DNA from: Streptococcus gallolyticus | GTDB lineage: Bacteria; Bacillota; Bacilli; Lactobacillales; Streptococcaceae | NCBI GenBank assembly: GCA_019794795.1 | Contig: JAIMFC010000002.1 | Span: forward strand, 151,142 to 215,141 | Length of the DNA: 64,000 nt | Reading direction: 5' to 3' | Shown here: piece by piece, positions 54,866 to 64,000 of the stretch | How the letters are laid out: each line of letters begins with the position of its first letter | Numbering within the stretch: the first letter of the stretch is position 1 | Made by a program: the position numbers and the translations under genes | Notes under the pieces: model-generated | The model's input: only the letters and a program-made list of their open reading frames with translations | Databases searched by the model: none | What the model was told of the DNA's origin: nothing

Positions 54866-56775
54866 ATGAAAAAGAAGAACATAGTTGCTCTTGGTGGTCT
54901 TGTGACTCTTGCTGCCCTTGCTTTAGGGGGCTATGTCTACCAGAAACAGTCTCCGTTACCTCAGAAGGATTTTTATAAGTTTGTTAATCATGACTGGTTG
55001 AAGAAAACGGAGATTCCCAAAGATGATGTTGAGATTTCTAGCTTTTCTGAATTGCAGGCGAGTATCGATGAGGAATTGGTTAAAGATTTGCAGGACATCG
55101 CTGAGGGAAAATTGACGACCAATCAGCCAGCGATGGAGTCAGCTGCTAAATTTTACAATCAATTAGCGGATGAAAAGACTCGGGAAAAATCTGGAATGGA
55201 GGCTGGTAAGCCCTATTTGAAGGATATTGAAAATTTGCAGTCCTTGGAGGACTTGAAGAAGGTAGCTAACCAGCGCTTAGAAATGGGCTTGGTCATGCCA
55301 TTTTATTCGACGCCAGAGGGGAAAAAAGTCTAGTTTCATGGGCCTAGCTTGATTTTAGAAGATGCTTCCTATTATGAGGATGAAAAAGGTAAGAAAGAAT
55401 TACTGTCTACATATGAAAGGTCAACAGTTGAACTTCTTCAAAGCTATGGTTACTTAAAACAAGAGAGTCAATAATTGGTAAAGGACAGGCAGGAATTTGA
55501 CCAAATCCTACTCAAGTTCTTATCAAGTGGTGAAGAGGAAAAGAGCTGGTCAGCCATGGCTAAAATGCATGATACGTTTCGCCTAGATGAGATTGCTCGT
55601 CATTTTGTTCAGCAAGTGGAAAAGGTTCATATTGATGATTCGGTCTATTTTTCAAATCTTAAGCAGATTTTAAATGAAAAGAATTTTCCTCTCATCAAGT
55701 CTTGGTTGTTGGTTGTACAGGCTCGAGATATGGCTTATTACTTGACACCAGAAGCAAGTGATTTGGTACAGGAAACTTCTCTCAAGCAGTACGGGGCAAG
55801 AACAACGACGTCAGTCAAGAAACAGGCCTTGGCCTTGGTGGAGGACTCCTTTTCAAAAAGTATCAGTCATCATTATCGTCAACAACACCAGTCTGACCAA
55901 ACGGATCAGGCAGTTTCGGACATGGCAGAGGCCATTCGTCAGGTGCATATCAATCGGATGAAGAAGAATGACTGGATGTCTGAGCAAACTAAAACAGCAG
56001 CCCTTGAAAAATTAGATAAATTGAAAATTGTTATTGGCTATCATGATCAAGCTACTCTTTCGGAAAATGATTTGCAGGTAGATGAGACAGCTAGTCCGTT
56101 AGAAAATCACTTTGCTCTTAATAAAGCGCAGTTGACTTACCAGCGCCAGCATTTTTCAGAAAAAGTTGATCGTGGTGAGTCGTTGCTGCTAAATTATATG
56201 GTAAATGCATTCTATAGTCCTTTAGGAAATATGATTTATCTGCCAGAGGATATTTTGAATGCACCATTTTTTGATAGTCAAGCTAAAAAAGGGACCAACT
56301 ACGGAGCCCTTGGAAGTATTATTGGTCATGAAATGACGCATGCCTTTGATCCACAGGGAGCCAATTACAATGCGGACGGTAAATTTGGAATTTGGTGGCG
56401 TTTGGAAGATTATCAAGCCTTTCAGAAAAAGACTTATGAATTTATCTACCAATGGGATGAGTTGACCTTGAATGGAAAGCAGTTGCAGGGCAAGCAGTAT
56501 TTACAGGAAAATATTGCAGATGCAGGTGGTTTGTCGGTAGCTTTGGAGGCATATGGAAAGGCAGATCTTGCTTTCTTTGAAGGTTATGCTAAGACCTACG
56601 CTGCTAAGCAAACTCCAGAAAATCAGGAGTACTTGCAGAGATTTGACTCACATGCCCCAGCTAGTTTGCGGGTTAATCAGCAGTTGAAAAATATGGATGT
56701 CTTCTATGAAGTCTACGATATTAAAAAGGGGATGCCATGTACTTACCACCAAAAGAACGCATCTCTCTTTGGTAA
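54866..56775 (+). pseudogene. pepO: M13 zinc endopeptidase PepO, decayed
   Basis: One reading frame from 54866 has an N-terminal membrane anchor (MKKKNIVALGGLVTLAALAL), the FYKFVNHDWL start of the M13 domain, HEMTH in IIGHEMTHAFD and the third zinc ligand in ENIADAGG. It is broken by TAG at 55331-55333 and TAA at 55472-55474 in the same frame. A run of four G (56728-56731) loses one base, so the correct C-terminus (KKGDAMYLPPKERISLW, stop 56773-56775) is out of frame and the open frame runs on to 56806. Three separate lesions make a functional peptidase very unlikely. Confidence 0.9.
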
Positions 56776-56807
56776 AAAAGAATCTGAAACAGTTGTCCCA
56801 GACTAGT

Positions 56808-57470
56808 TTAGATATACTTGCTCGCTTCTTTGATAGATAAGGGGGCGAGTTTTTCTTTGTGTTGCTGAAGGAAGGTACGCACCCAGTTGGGATTGACTTT
56901 GGAATAATCGCGCAGGGCCCAACCGATAGACTTGTTGATGAAAAATTCTTTACTACCAAGGTTGAGAAGAATAATTTTTTCAAGTAGGTCTGTATCGGTC
57001 TTTTCTTTGCGACCAAGTTGGTGGTCAATAGCAAGGCGGCAGAGCCAGAAATCCTCTGACTGAGCAAACTCGAGCATGAGATCACGAATGCGGTCATCAA
57101 CGATATTACCAAAAATCCTATCTAAGCTATCAATGGAATCCCACCATTGGTGACTAGTTGCGTAGGTGAGGAGCTTTGGAATATCATCGAAGGTCAGAAG
57201 TGTTTGCTGGGATTTCAAATAGTCACAGACAAAATAATCTAACTCGCGATGAGGAAGATTCCAAGCCAAATCCAGCAAGTCCCAGTCCAAGAATTTAGCC
57301 TTTTTATCTGCTGCGATAATATCCTTATAAAGTAGTCGGCGGGCAGGCGTACGGACGCCGAAGAAGGAAAATTGATGACGGAGGTAAGCGGACATGGCTT
57401 CTGCGTCTTTAGGATTTGCTGCCGCTTCAAATCGATTTACTAAGAGATTGTATTTTTCTTGTGTATTCAT
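56808..57470 (-). CDS. DNA alkylation repair protein (AlkD-like)
   Basis: A 220-residue all-helical HEAT-repeat protein of the AlkD family, which excises N3- and N7-alkylpurines. Typical segments are FFGVRTPARRLLYKDI, YQ-like core LDYFVCDYLK, WWDSIDSLDRIFG and the C-terminal INKSIGWALRDYSKVNPNWV. The start at 57470 has AAGGAAA upstream; a TTG at 57494 is also in frame. It is convergent to the pepO remnant. Confidence 0.9.
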   Translation of the reverse strand: MNTQEKYNLLVNRFEAAANPKDAEAMSAYLRHQFSFFGVRTPARRLLYKDIIAADKKAKFLDWDLLDLAWNLPHRELDYFVCDYLKSQQTLLTFDDIPKLLTYATSHQWWDSIDSLDRIFGNIVDDRIRDLMLEFAQSEDFWLCRLAIDHQLGRKEKTDTDLLEKIILLNLGSKEFFINKSIGWALRDYSKVNPNWVRTFLQQHKEKLAPLSIKEASKYI

Positions 57471-57605
57471 TGTTTGAATTATTTCCTTTTTCAAATGAGT
57501 AATAAGGTATTATATGATGAAAGTGGTGGTAAGTCAATTCTTTTGTCCAAGCCTGTCGCCGTCTTTCTAGCGCCAGCCATGTTATAATAGAGAAAAGGAG
57601 AAACT

Positions 57606-58235
57606 ATGGTTTTATCAAAAAAGCGTGCTAGAAAAGTATTAGAAGAAATTATTGCCCTTTTTCCAGATGCTCAGCCAAGTCTGGATTTTCGCAACCACTT
57701 TGAGTTGGTGATCGCAGTTCTCTTGTCGGCTCAAACGACAGATGTTGCTGTTAATAGGGTTACCCCAGCTCTATTTGCTGCTTATCCAACGCCTCAAGCC
57801 ATGGCGGAAGCTAGTGAGGCTGATTTGGCAAAATACATTGCAAGCTTGGGGCTCTATCGCAATAAGGCGAAATTTATGAAAAAATGCGCCCAGCAGTTAG
57901 TTGATGACTTTGATGGTGTCGTACCACAAACGAGGAAAGAGTTAGAGAGTCTGGCAGGAGTGGGGCGTAAGACGGCAAATGTGGTGATGAGTGTGGGATT
58001 TGGCATTCCAGCCTTTGCCGTAGATACCCATGTGGAGCGGATTTGCAAGCACCATGATATCGTGAAAAAATCAGCGACACCGAGAGAAGTGGAAGACTAT
58101 GTCTGTTCGGTTCTTCCACCTGAAAAATGGTTGGCAGCTCACCAAGCCATGATTTATTTTGGGCGTGCTATCTGTCACCCTAAAAATCCAGAGTGCCACC
58201 AATACCCGCAATTATATGATTTTTCGGATTGTTGA
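57606..58235 (+). CDS. nth: Endonuclease III
   Basis: A 209-residue DNA glycosylase/AP lyase of the base excision repair pathway. The helix-hairpin-helix is LAGVGRKTANVVMS, with catalytic Lys in it, and catalytic Asp in VDTHVERICKHH. The C-terminal Fe-S motif C-x6-C-x2-C-x5-C is incomplete: CHPKNPEC is present but the next two positions are Tyr and Phe. A TATAAT lies about 25 nt before the AAAGGAG and ATG. Confidence 0.95.
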   Translation: MVLSKKRARKVLEEIIALFPDAQPSLDFRNHFELVIAVLLSAQTTDVAVNRVTPALFAAYPTPQAMAEASEADLAKYIASLGLYRNKAKFMKKCAQQLVDDFDGVVPQTRKELESLAGVGRKTANVVMSVGFGIPAFAVDTHVERICKHHDIVKKSATPREVEDYVCSVLPPEKWLAAHQAMIYFGRAICHPKNPECHQYPQLYDFSDC

Positions 58236-58254
58236 GAGTGAGATAAATGAGATT

Positions 58255-58325
58255 TTAACCACTGCGTTTTATGTTCCAATCAACATCAATAAAGGAGCTA
58301 GACTTGTTGCCTAGCTCTCTTTTTA
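58255..58325. repeat. Partial dispersed repeat (R4) with terminator
   Basis: AACCACTGCGTTTT near 58257 and GAGCTAG/CTAGCTC (58295-58301, 58311-58317), then TCTTTTTATG, match the outer module of the repeat at 10320-10385 in the same orientation. It terminates nth. Confidence 0.6.
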
Positions 58326-58910
58326 TGGAAAAAGCCATAACACCATTAGTGAACTAATGATGGCTAACAGGGCGCAAGCTAAAGAAAATGCTAGCACAAT
58401 GAGTGGTTTTGGATAGGGATATTTAGCCTTTTCTTCCCGTTTTTCTATAGTATCAAGGGTTCGTCCCTCGGAGATGGCGACAATTTCTTTATAGGTTTGT
58501 ACATCATATTTCTTTTTAAAGGCTTCAATGCGATTGGCATAGAAAGATAGGGGAATGAGCAATAAAGCCCAGAGAAGGAAACCCCACCAACCTAAAAAGT
58601 GCAGTAGCGGAAAGGCGCTAAGAGCGGAAATAATCATCAATGCCAACATATAATAGGTATCGTGACTGAGCCTGTCTTGTTCTTGATGAGTGATGATGAT
58701 TTTCATTTCTTCCAAATCTCCTTTTATAAGAGTATCAAGAGTCACTTGAAAAATCTGACTGAGGAGTAGCAAACTATGAATATCGGGATAGGTTTTATCA
58801 TTTTCCCAGTTTGAAATACTTTGTCGACTGACATATACTTTTTCAGCCAGTTCTTCCTGTGAGAGTTGTAGTGATTTGCGGTAGTTGACAATTTGCTGAC
58901 CAAGTTTCAT
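58323..58910 (-). CDS. Membrane-anchored XRE-family regulator
   Basis: A 195-residue protein. The N-terminal HTH_3 domain (MKLGQQIVNYRKSLQLSQEE, VYVSRQSISNWENDKTYPD; residues 1-60) is followed by two close hydrophobic helices (around 82-122) and a C-terminal one (168-193). It is thus a DNA-binding protein attached to the membrane. GGAG precedes the ATG. Ligand and target are unknown. Confidence 0.88.
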   Translation of the reverse strand: MKLGQQIVNYRKSLQLSQEELAEKVYVSRQSISNWENDKTYPDIHSLLLLSQIFQVTLDTLIKGDLEEMKIIITHQEQDRLSHDTYYMLALMIISALSAFPLLHFLGWWGFLLWALLLIPLSFYANRIEAFKKKYDVQTYKEIVAISEGRTLDTIEKREEKAKYPYPKPLIVLAFSLACALLAIISSLMVLWLFP

Positions 58911-59034
58911 ATTTTTCTCCTTTTGATATCATTAGTGTACTCATAGAAGCCATTTTTGTCTATCAAAAGTCTTTTACATCTAATATTGTTAGCTTTTTTA
59001 TAGTTTATCACATAGTTGATACGAGGTTGACAAG

Positions 59035-59063
59035 AAAAATTCCCTATCAATGAGATAGGGAAT
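59035..59063 (-). terminator. Terminator of exoA
   Basis: ATTCCCTATC (59039-59048) pairs with GATAGGGAAT (59054-59063); on the minus strand the stem is followed by TTTTTC. Confidence 0.88.
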
Positions 59064-59067
59064 CTGT

Positions 59068-59895
59068 TTATAATTCAATTTCTAAGACAATCGGTGTGTG
59101 GTCTTGACGAGCACCAGAGTCAATCATATCAGACTTGGTAATCTTGTCAGCAAGGCGGTCAGAGGTCAACCAGTAGTCGATTCTCCAGCCCGTATTGTTG
59201 ATTTTTGAGGTCTTGCTACGTTGTGCCCACCAGCTGTAAGCATTCAAGATATCACCGTGCATGTGGCGGAAGGTATCGGTAAAACCTTTTGATAAGAGGT
59301 GGGTAAAGCCAGCTCGTTCTTCATCGGTAAAACCTGGGGAACGGCGATTACTGTTTGGGTTTGCCAAGTCGATTTCCTTGTGGGCTACGTTGTAGTCACC
59401 TGTTGCGAGGACAGGTTTTTGGGCATCCAATTCTGCCAAGTAAGCTGCGTATTGGACATCCCAAATTTGACGGTCTTCCAAGCGTTTCAAGCCGTCACCA
59501 GCATTTGGTGTGTAGACTTGTGTGACGAAGAAATTGTCAAATTCCAGCGTAATGATACGTCCCTCTGCATCCATGGTAGTAGGAGCACCGATTTCAGGGA
59601 AAGTGATAGTAGGTGTCCACTCCTTGCGGTAGAGAAACATGGTACCTGCATAGCCTTTGCGGGCTGGCTCTACAGATGAACGCCAAGCAACCTCGTGATT
59701 TGGGAAATAGTCAGATAAGATTTCCAAGTGTTTTTTGGTAGGCCCTTTGGCAGAGAGTTTAGTCTCTTGAATGGCGATAATATCTGCATTTTCAGCTACA
59801 AGTGTATCAATAACAGCGCGTGAGAGGAGGGCGCGTGGCGAATCGCTGGTAAGAGCAGCGTTGAGGGAATCGATGTTCCAAGAAATGAGTTTCAT
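59068..59895 (-). CDS. exoA: Exodeoxyribonuclease III / AP endonuclease
   Basis: A 275-residue Mg-dependent exonuclease-phosphatase-fold enzyme. Motifs: MKLISWNIDSLNAAL, IIAIQETKLSA (metal-binding Glu), YAGTMFLYRKE, ATGDYNVAHKEIDL and RIDYWLTSDRL, ending SDHTP-like RQDHTPIVLEIEL. It repairs abasic sites. AAAGGAAAG precedes the ATG. It is terminated by its own hairpin. Confidence 0.96.
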   Translation of the reverse strand: MKLISWNIDSLNAALTSDSPRALLSRAVIDTLVAENADIIAIQETKLSAKGPTKKHLEILSDYFPNHEVAWRSSVEPARKGYAGTMFLYRKEWTPTITFPEIGAPTTMDAEGRIITLEFDNFFVTQVYTPNAGDGLKRLEDRQIWDVQYAAYLAELDAQKPVLATGDYNVAHKEIDLANPNSNRRSPGFTDEERAGFTHLLSKGFTDTFRHMHGDILNAYSWWAQRSKTSKINNTGWRIDYWLTSDRLADKITKSDMIDSGARQDHTPIVLEIEL

Positions 59896-59921
59896 AATCT
59901 TTCCTTTATTTTTTTTGATAT

Positions 59922-60386
59922 TTAACGGAGTTCGGTCTGGTAGCCGTGGTCTAGATGTCCACGATAGTAGAGTTCAGATAGGTCAGGATTTTCCATGACT
60001 TCCAGCATGGTCAGAAGGTCACCTGCGGTATTATCTTTGGTGAGAGAAGATTTTGGGAGCCATTTGACTTCACCTTCTTCAGAAGAGCGAAGTGTCCCGC
60101 TGAATTGATTAGTACGGTAGAGAAAGACTAAGTAGCGCTCGTTCTCACGAGTTGTCCAATTTTTCATACCGACCAGACGAGGATTTTCAATGGTTAGCCC
60201 TGTTTCTTCATAGACTTCACGGACGACCGCTTCATGGAGGGATTCATCCCCTTCAATATGACCACCAGGAAAGGCAATCCCATGCCAGCTATAAAGCTCG
60301 GCAGGTCGATCTTGGACGACTACGTTTCCATTTTCATCCTCGATAAGGCACATATTGGTCAAAATAACAGGCTGGCTTCTACTCAT
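59922..60386 (-). CDS. NUDIX hydrolase
   Basis: A 154-residue protein with the Nudix box (GGHIEGDESLHEAVVREVYEETGL, residues about 40-63; Glu ligands in REVYEE). The start at 60386 (MSRSQPVILTNMCLI) has AAGGAG 6 nt upstream; the frame extends to 60422 without a site. It resembles 8-oxo-dGTP diphosphatase types but not clearly MutX. It lies 26 nt upstream of exoA on the same strand, which could suggest a shared role in oxidative repair. Confidence 0.88.
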   Translation of the reverse strand: MSRSQPVILTNMCLIEDENGNVVVQDRPAELYSWHGIAFPGGHIEGDESLHEAVVREVYEETGLTIENPRLVGMKNWTTRENERYLVFLYRTNQFSGTLRSSEEGEVKWLPKSSLTKDNTAGDLLTMLEVMENPDLSELYYRGHLDHGYQTELR

Positions 60387-60459
60387 AGGAACTCCTTTTC
60401 TATACTGGACATATTTTACCAAAAATATGGATTGAGTGCGAGCGTGAGTGATTGAAAAA

Positions 60460-60538
60460 CTATTTAGAAAAATTTCGAAATAGTTCTTGACGATTAAAAA
60501 AGAAGGAGTATAATCTATTTAGAAGAATTTCAAAATAG
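60460..60538 (+). promoter_or_regulatory. sdpR promoter with duplicated inverted-repeat operators
   Basis: CTATTTAGAAAAATTTCGAAATAG (60460-60483; given in full as CTATTT..AAATAG) and the near-identical copy at 60515-60538 flank TTGACG (60487-60492) and TATAAT (60509-60514), which are 16 bp apart. One operator is directly upstream of the -35 and one directly after the -10. Confidence 0.88.
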
Positions 60539-60553
60539 ATAGGAGGACAATTC

Positions 60554-60832
60554 ATGGCATTCGCAAAAACGTTTAAGGCATTATCAGATCCCGTCCGCCG
60601 AGATATCTTAACCTTATTGAAAAATGGACACCTGTCAGCAGGAGATATCGCCTGCCAATTCGATATGACGGCGTCGACCATTTCCTATCATCTCAAACTG
60701 CTCAAACAAGCAGATTTGATTATGGAAAGACGGGAGAAAAATTTTATTTATTACGAGCTGAATACCTCTGTTTTGGAAGATATTCTGGTCTGGATTTCTG
60801 ATTTGAAAGGAGATTCTCATGAAAATCAATAA
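60554..60832 (+). CDS. ArsR-family autorepressor (SdpR-like)
   Basis: A 92-residue winged-helix repressor. The start MAFAKTFKALSDPVRRDILT and the helix TASTISYHLKLLKQADLIM are those of the SdpR/ArsR group. No metal-binding cysteine pair (CVC) is present, so it is not a metal sensor. AGGAGG precedes the ATG. It overlaps sdpI by 14 nt. In Bacillus SdpI sequesters SdpR at the membrane when toxin is bound, so the two regulate themselves. Confidence 0.9.
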   Translation: MAFAKTFKALSDPVRRDILTLLKNGHLSAGDIACQFDMTASTISYHLKLLKQADLIMERREKNFIYYELNTSVLEDILVWISDLKGDSHENQ

Positions 60833-61454
60833 AAGATTATTAGTACTGACTTCCCTTATTTGCCTCCTACCAATCGTTTTTGGACTCTTGGTCTGGAAAC
60901 AATTACCGACTCAAGTTCCAACACATTTTGGATTTTCGGGAGAGGCAGATGGCTATTCGAGCAAGATTGAAGCGGTATTTATCCTGCCTCTCATTTTGCT
61001 GGCACTACATATTTTTACCATTGTTTTTACAGCAATCAGTCCCAAATCAAGTAATGTCGGTCCTAAAATAACCAAGATTATTTACTGGATGCTTCCTCTA
61101 CTAGCCCTGTTGGTCCAAGTTAGCACCTTTTTAGTGGCACTTGGTTATCTGAAAAATCCTAGTCAACTGATTATTGGCTCTATCAGTCTGCTCTTTATTA
61201 TCTTAGGGAATTACTTGCCAAAACTTCGTCAAAATTACACTGTTGGAATCAAGTTGCCTTGGACCTTAAATGATGAGAAGAACTGGAATCGCACTCATCG
61301 TATGGCAGGAAAAGTTTGGGTCGTTTGCGCTAGTCTGTCCTTGCTGACTTGTCTATTTCCAACCCTCACTCCTTATATTTTTCTGCCAAGTATTGCGCTG
61401 ATGATCTTGGTGCCGGTGATTTATTCCTATCAGATTTCAAAAAAAGAAGCCTAG
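60819..61454 (+). CDS. SdpI-family immunity-type membrane protein
   Basis: A 211-residue protein with DUF1648 (RLLVLTSLICLLPIVFGLLV, about residues 5-50; the sequence PTHFGFSGEADGYSSK) followed by the SdpI domain (YTVGIKLPWTLNDEKNWNRTHRMAGK) and five or six helices. It is the immunity/signal half of the SdpR-SdpI pair. No sdpABC-type toxin genes are in the window, so it may protect against toxins of other bacteria. Confidence 0.9.
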   Translation: MKINKRLLVLTSLICLLPIVFGLLVWKQLPTQVPTHFGFSGEADGYSSKIEAVFILPLILLALHIFTIVFTAISPKSSNVGPKITKIIYWMLPLLALLVQVSTFLVALGYLKNPSQLIIGSISLLFIILGNYLPKLRQNYTVGIKLPWTLNDEKNWNRTHRMAGKVWVVCASLSLLTCLFPTLTPYIFLPSIALMILVPVIYSYQISKKEA

Positions 61455-61470
61455 AAAATTAGGCTTCTTT
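61443..61470. terminator. Bidirectional terminator sdpI/dNK
   Basis: AAAGAAGCCTA (61443-61453) pairs with TAGGCTTCTTT (61460-61470), overlapping both stop codons. Confidence 0.88.
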
Positions 61471-62097
61471 GCGTACGTCATTCATTTTTTCTGAAATCAA
61501 GTCAAATACTTTTTCCCAATCAGTGTCTTTCATGACATCAAAATGATCGGTATCAATCATCATTTTAGGGCTGTAATCATAACGGTCATACCAATCTTGA
61601 TAATGAGAGTGGAGGAGTCGATAGTAGTCTTCTAGTCCATTTTCAGTAGTTGGTTGCTCGAAGGAACGTCCACGTTTTTTGATATTATTCATAATATGGT
61701 CAAAGCTACCATTGAGGTAAATCAACAAATCTGGTGCTTTTTTAGGAAGTCCGTCGATTTCCTCCATCATGTTATCCAATAATTCAAGGTAGAGATTGTA
61801 TTCTTCTTGGCTAATATTTCCTTGTAAGGTATTGATATAGGTGAAAAGAGCATCTTCGTAGATAGAGCGGTCCAAAACATTGTCATCTGCCAGATAGGCC
61901 TCTTTGATTGATTTAAACCGTTTGTTTAAGAAATAAATTTGTAAAGCAAAACCGTATTTATCTGGCTCTTCATAATATTTATCTAAAATAGGATTGTTGT
62001 CTACTGGTTCAAAAAAGGCTTCCGTTCCCAATGCTTCAGCCAATCGAGATGTGTAGGTTGTTTTTCCCACACCGATCATGCCTGCTAGTATTATCAC
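61459..62097 (-). CDS. Deoxynucleoside kinase (dAK/dGK family)
   Basis: A 212-residue kinase that phosphorylates salvaged deoxynucleosides. The P-loop GMIGVGKTTYTSRLAE is at residues 6-21, the DRSIYED motif (Asp/Arg) at about 77-83 and the lid arginines in KRGRSFEQ. It is of the Gram-positive deoxyadenosine/deoxyguanosine kinase group. Two TATAAT-like sequences lie upstream on the minus strand. Confidence 0.93.
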   Translation of the reverse strand: MIILAGMIGVGKTTYTSRLAEALGTEAFFEPVDNNPILDKYYEEPDKYGFALQIYFLNKRFKSIKEAYLADDNVLDRSIYEDALFTYINTLQGNISQEEYNLYLELLDNMMEEIDGLPKKAPDLLIYLNGSFDHIMNNIKKRGRSFEQPTTENGLEDYYRLLHSHYQDWYDRYDYSPKMMIDTDHFDVMKDTDWEKVFDLISEKMNDVRKEA

Positions 62098-62293
62098 GAT
62101 AGTGATGTACCTCCGAATATGATGTTATAGTTGAGCGTTTCAAATGGTAAGATTGAAACAACCACAATAGATTGTATAATCCTTACAATTATAACACTAA
62201 ATAGGAATTTTACAAGGGTAGTGTAGGGAAGGTTTGTCTTGGTTTGTTACGGATACCTTGTGGTGTGGACTATAAAAATCACTGGAAATATGG

Positions 62294-64000
<1,707 letters not shown>

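Noticed and set aside
57495..57605. Small ORF between alkD-like gene and nth
   Set aside because: Only a promoter for nth (TATAAT before AAAGGAG) can be seen; no frame with a start and ribosome site.

Overview
The window is a low-GC Gram-positive chromosome segment from an oral streptococcus. The evidence is a complete arginine deiminase cluster, a lysine-adding MurE, an msm sugar operon, the tmk-holB-yabA-rsmI block, CcpA, CodY and CtsR operator sequences, and streptococcal small proteins (YlbG, YiaA-like, DUF3272-like). The combination of the ADI cluster with argG/argH and an intact msm locus suggests the sanguinis/mitis group rather than S. pneumoniae. I cannot fix the species from sequence alone. 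No rRNA, tRNA, CRISPR, insertion sequence or prophage was recognised.

Layout. 0-9 kb: arginine catabolism (arcA, a GNAT gene, arcB, arcC, arcD, an M20 peptidase), then the convergent small ORF-queA-argR group. 9-17 kb: nagB under two NagR-type operators, a frameshifted pseudouridine synthase, a siderophore-iron ABC transporter, murE and two small membrane proteins. 17-30 kb: a sulfur amino acid pair (cystathionine synthase/lyase and C-S lyase), then msmR/aga-msmEFG-gtfA and maa-dexB for alpha-galactosides and isomaltosaccharides. The dedicated ATPase msmK is absent. 30-43 kb: upp, a PadR-HAAS-DUF4097 envelope cassette, clpP with a CtsR box, ylbG, livJHMGF with CodY boxes, a two-component system whose kinase is a pseudogene, a secreted repeat protein, a CBS-ACT protein and an amino acid-binding lipoprotein. 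43-54 kb: argG and argH separated by about 630 bp that looks like an ornate structured RNA, then YitT, tmk-holB-yabA-rsmI and serC-GNAT-serA. 54-64 kb: DNA repair genes (ogt, alkD-like, nth, exoA), a decayed pepO, a membrane-anchored XRE regulator, a NUDIX gene, an SdpR/SdpI pair with duplicated operators, a deoxynucleoside kinase and the 5' part of metG.

How the genes connect. Arginine is both catabolised (arc) and synthesised (argGH), with ArgR-family and CcpA control implied. CodY-like boxes sit on livJ, livHMGF and serC, linking branched-chain amino acid uptake and serine synthesis. LacI/CcpA/NagR-type sites sit on the sugar genes.

The most unusual items are: the roughly 600-nt multi-helix RNA candidate between argG and argH; a family of dispersed intergenic repeats (four members here) that carry terminator-like hairpins; a 111-113 bp tandem repeat inside the msm operon; and several genes broken at homopolymer runs (pseudouridine synthase, histidine kinase, pepO).
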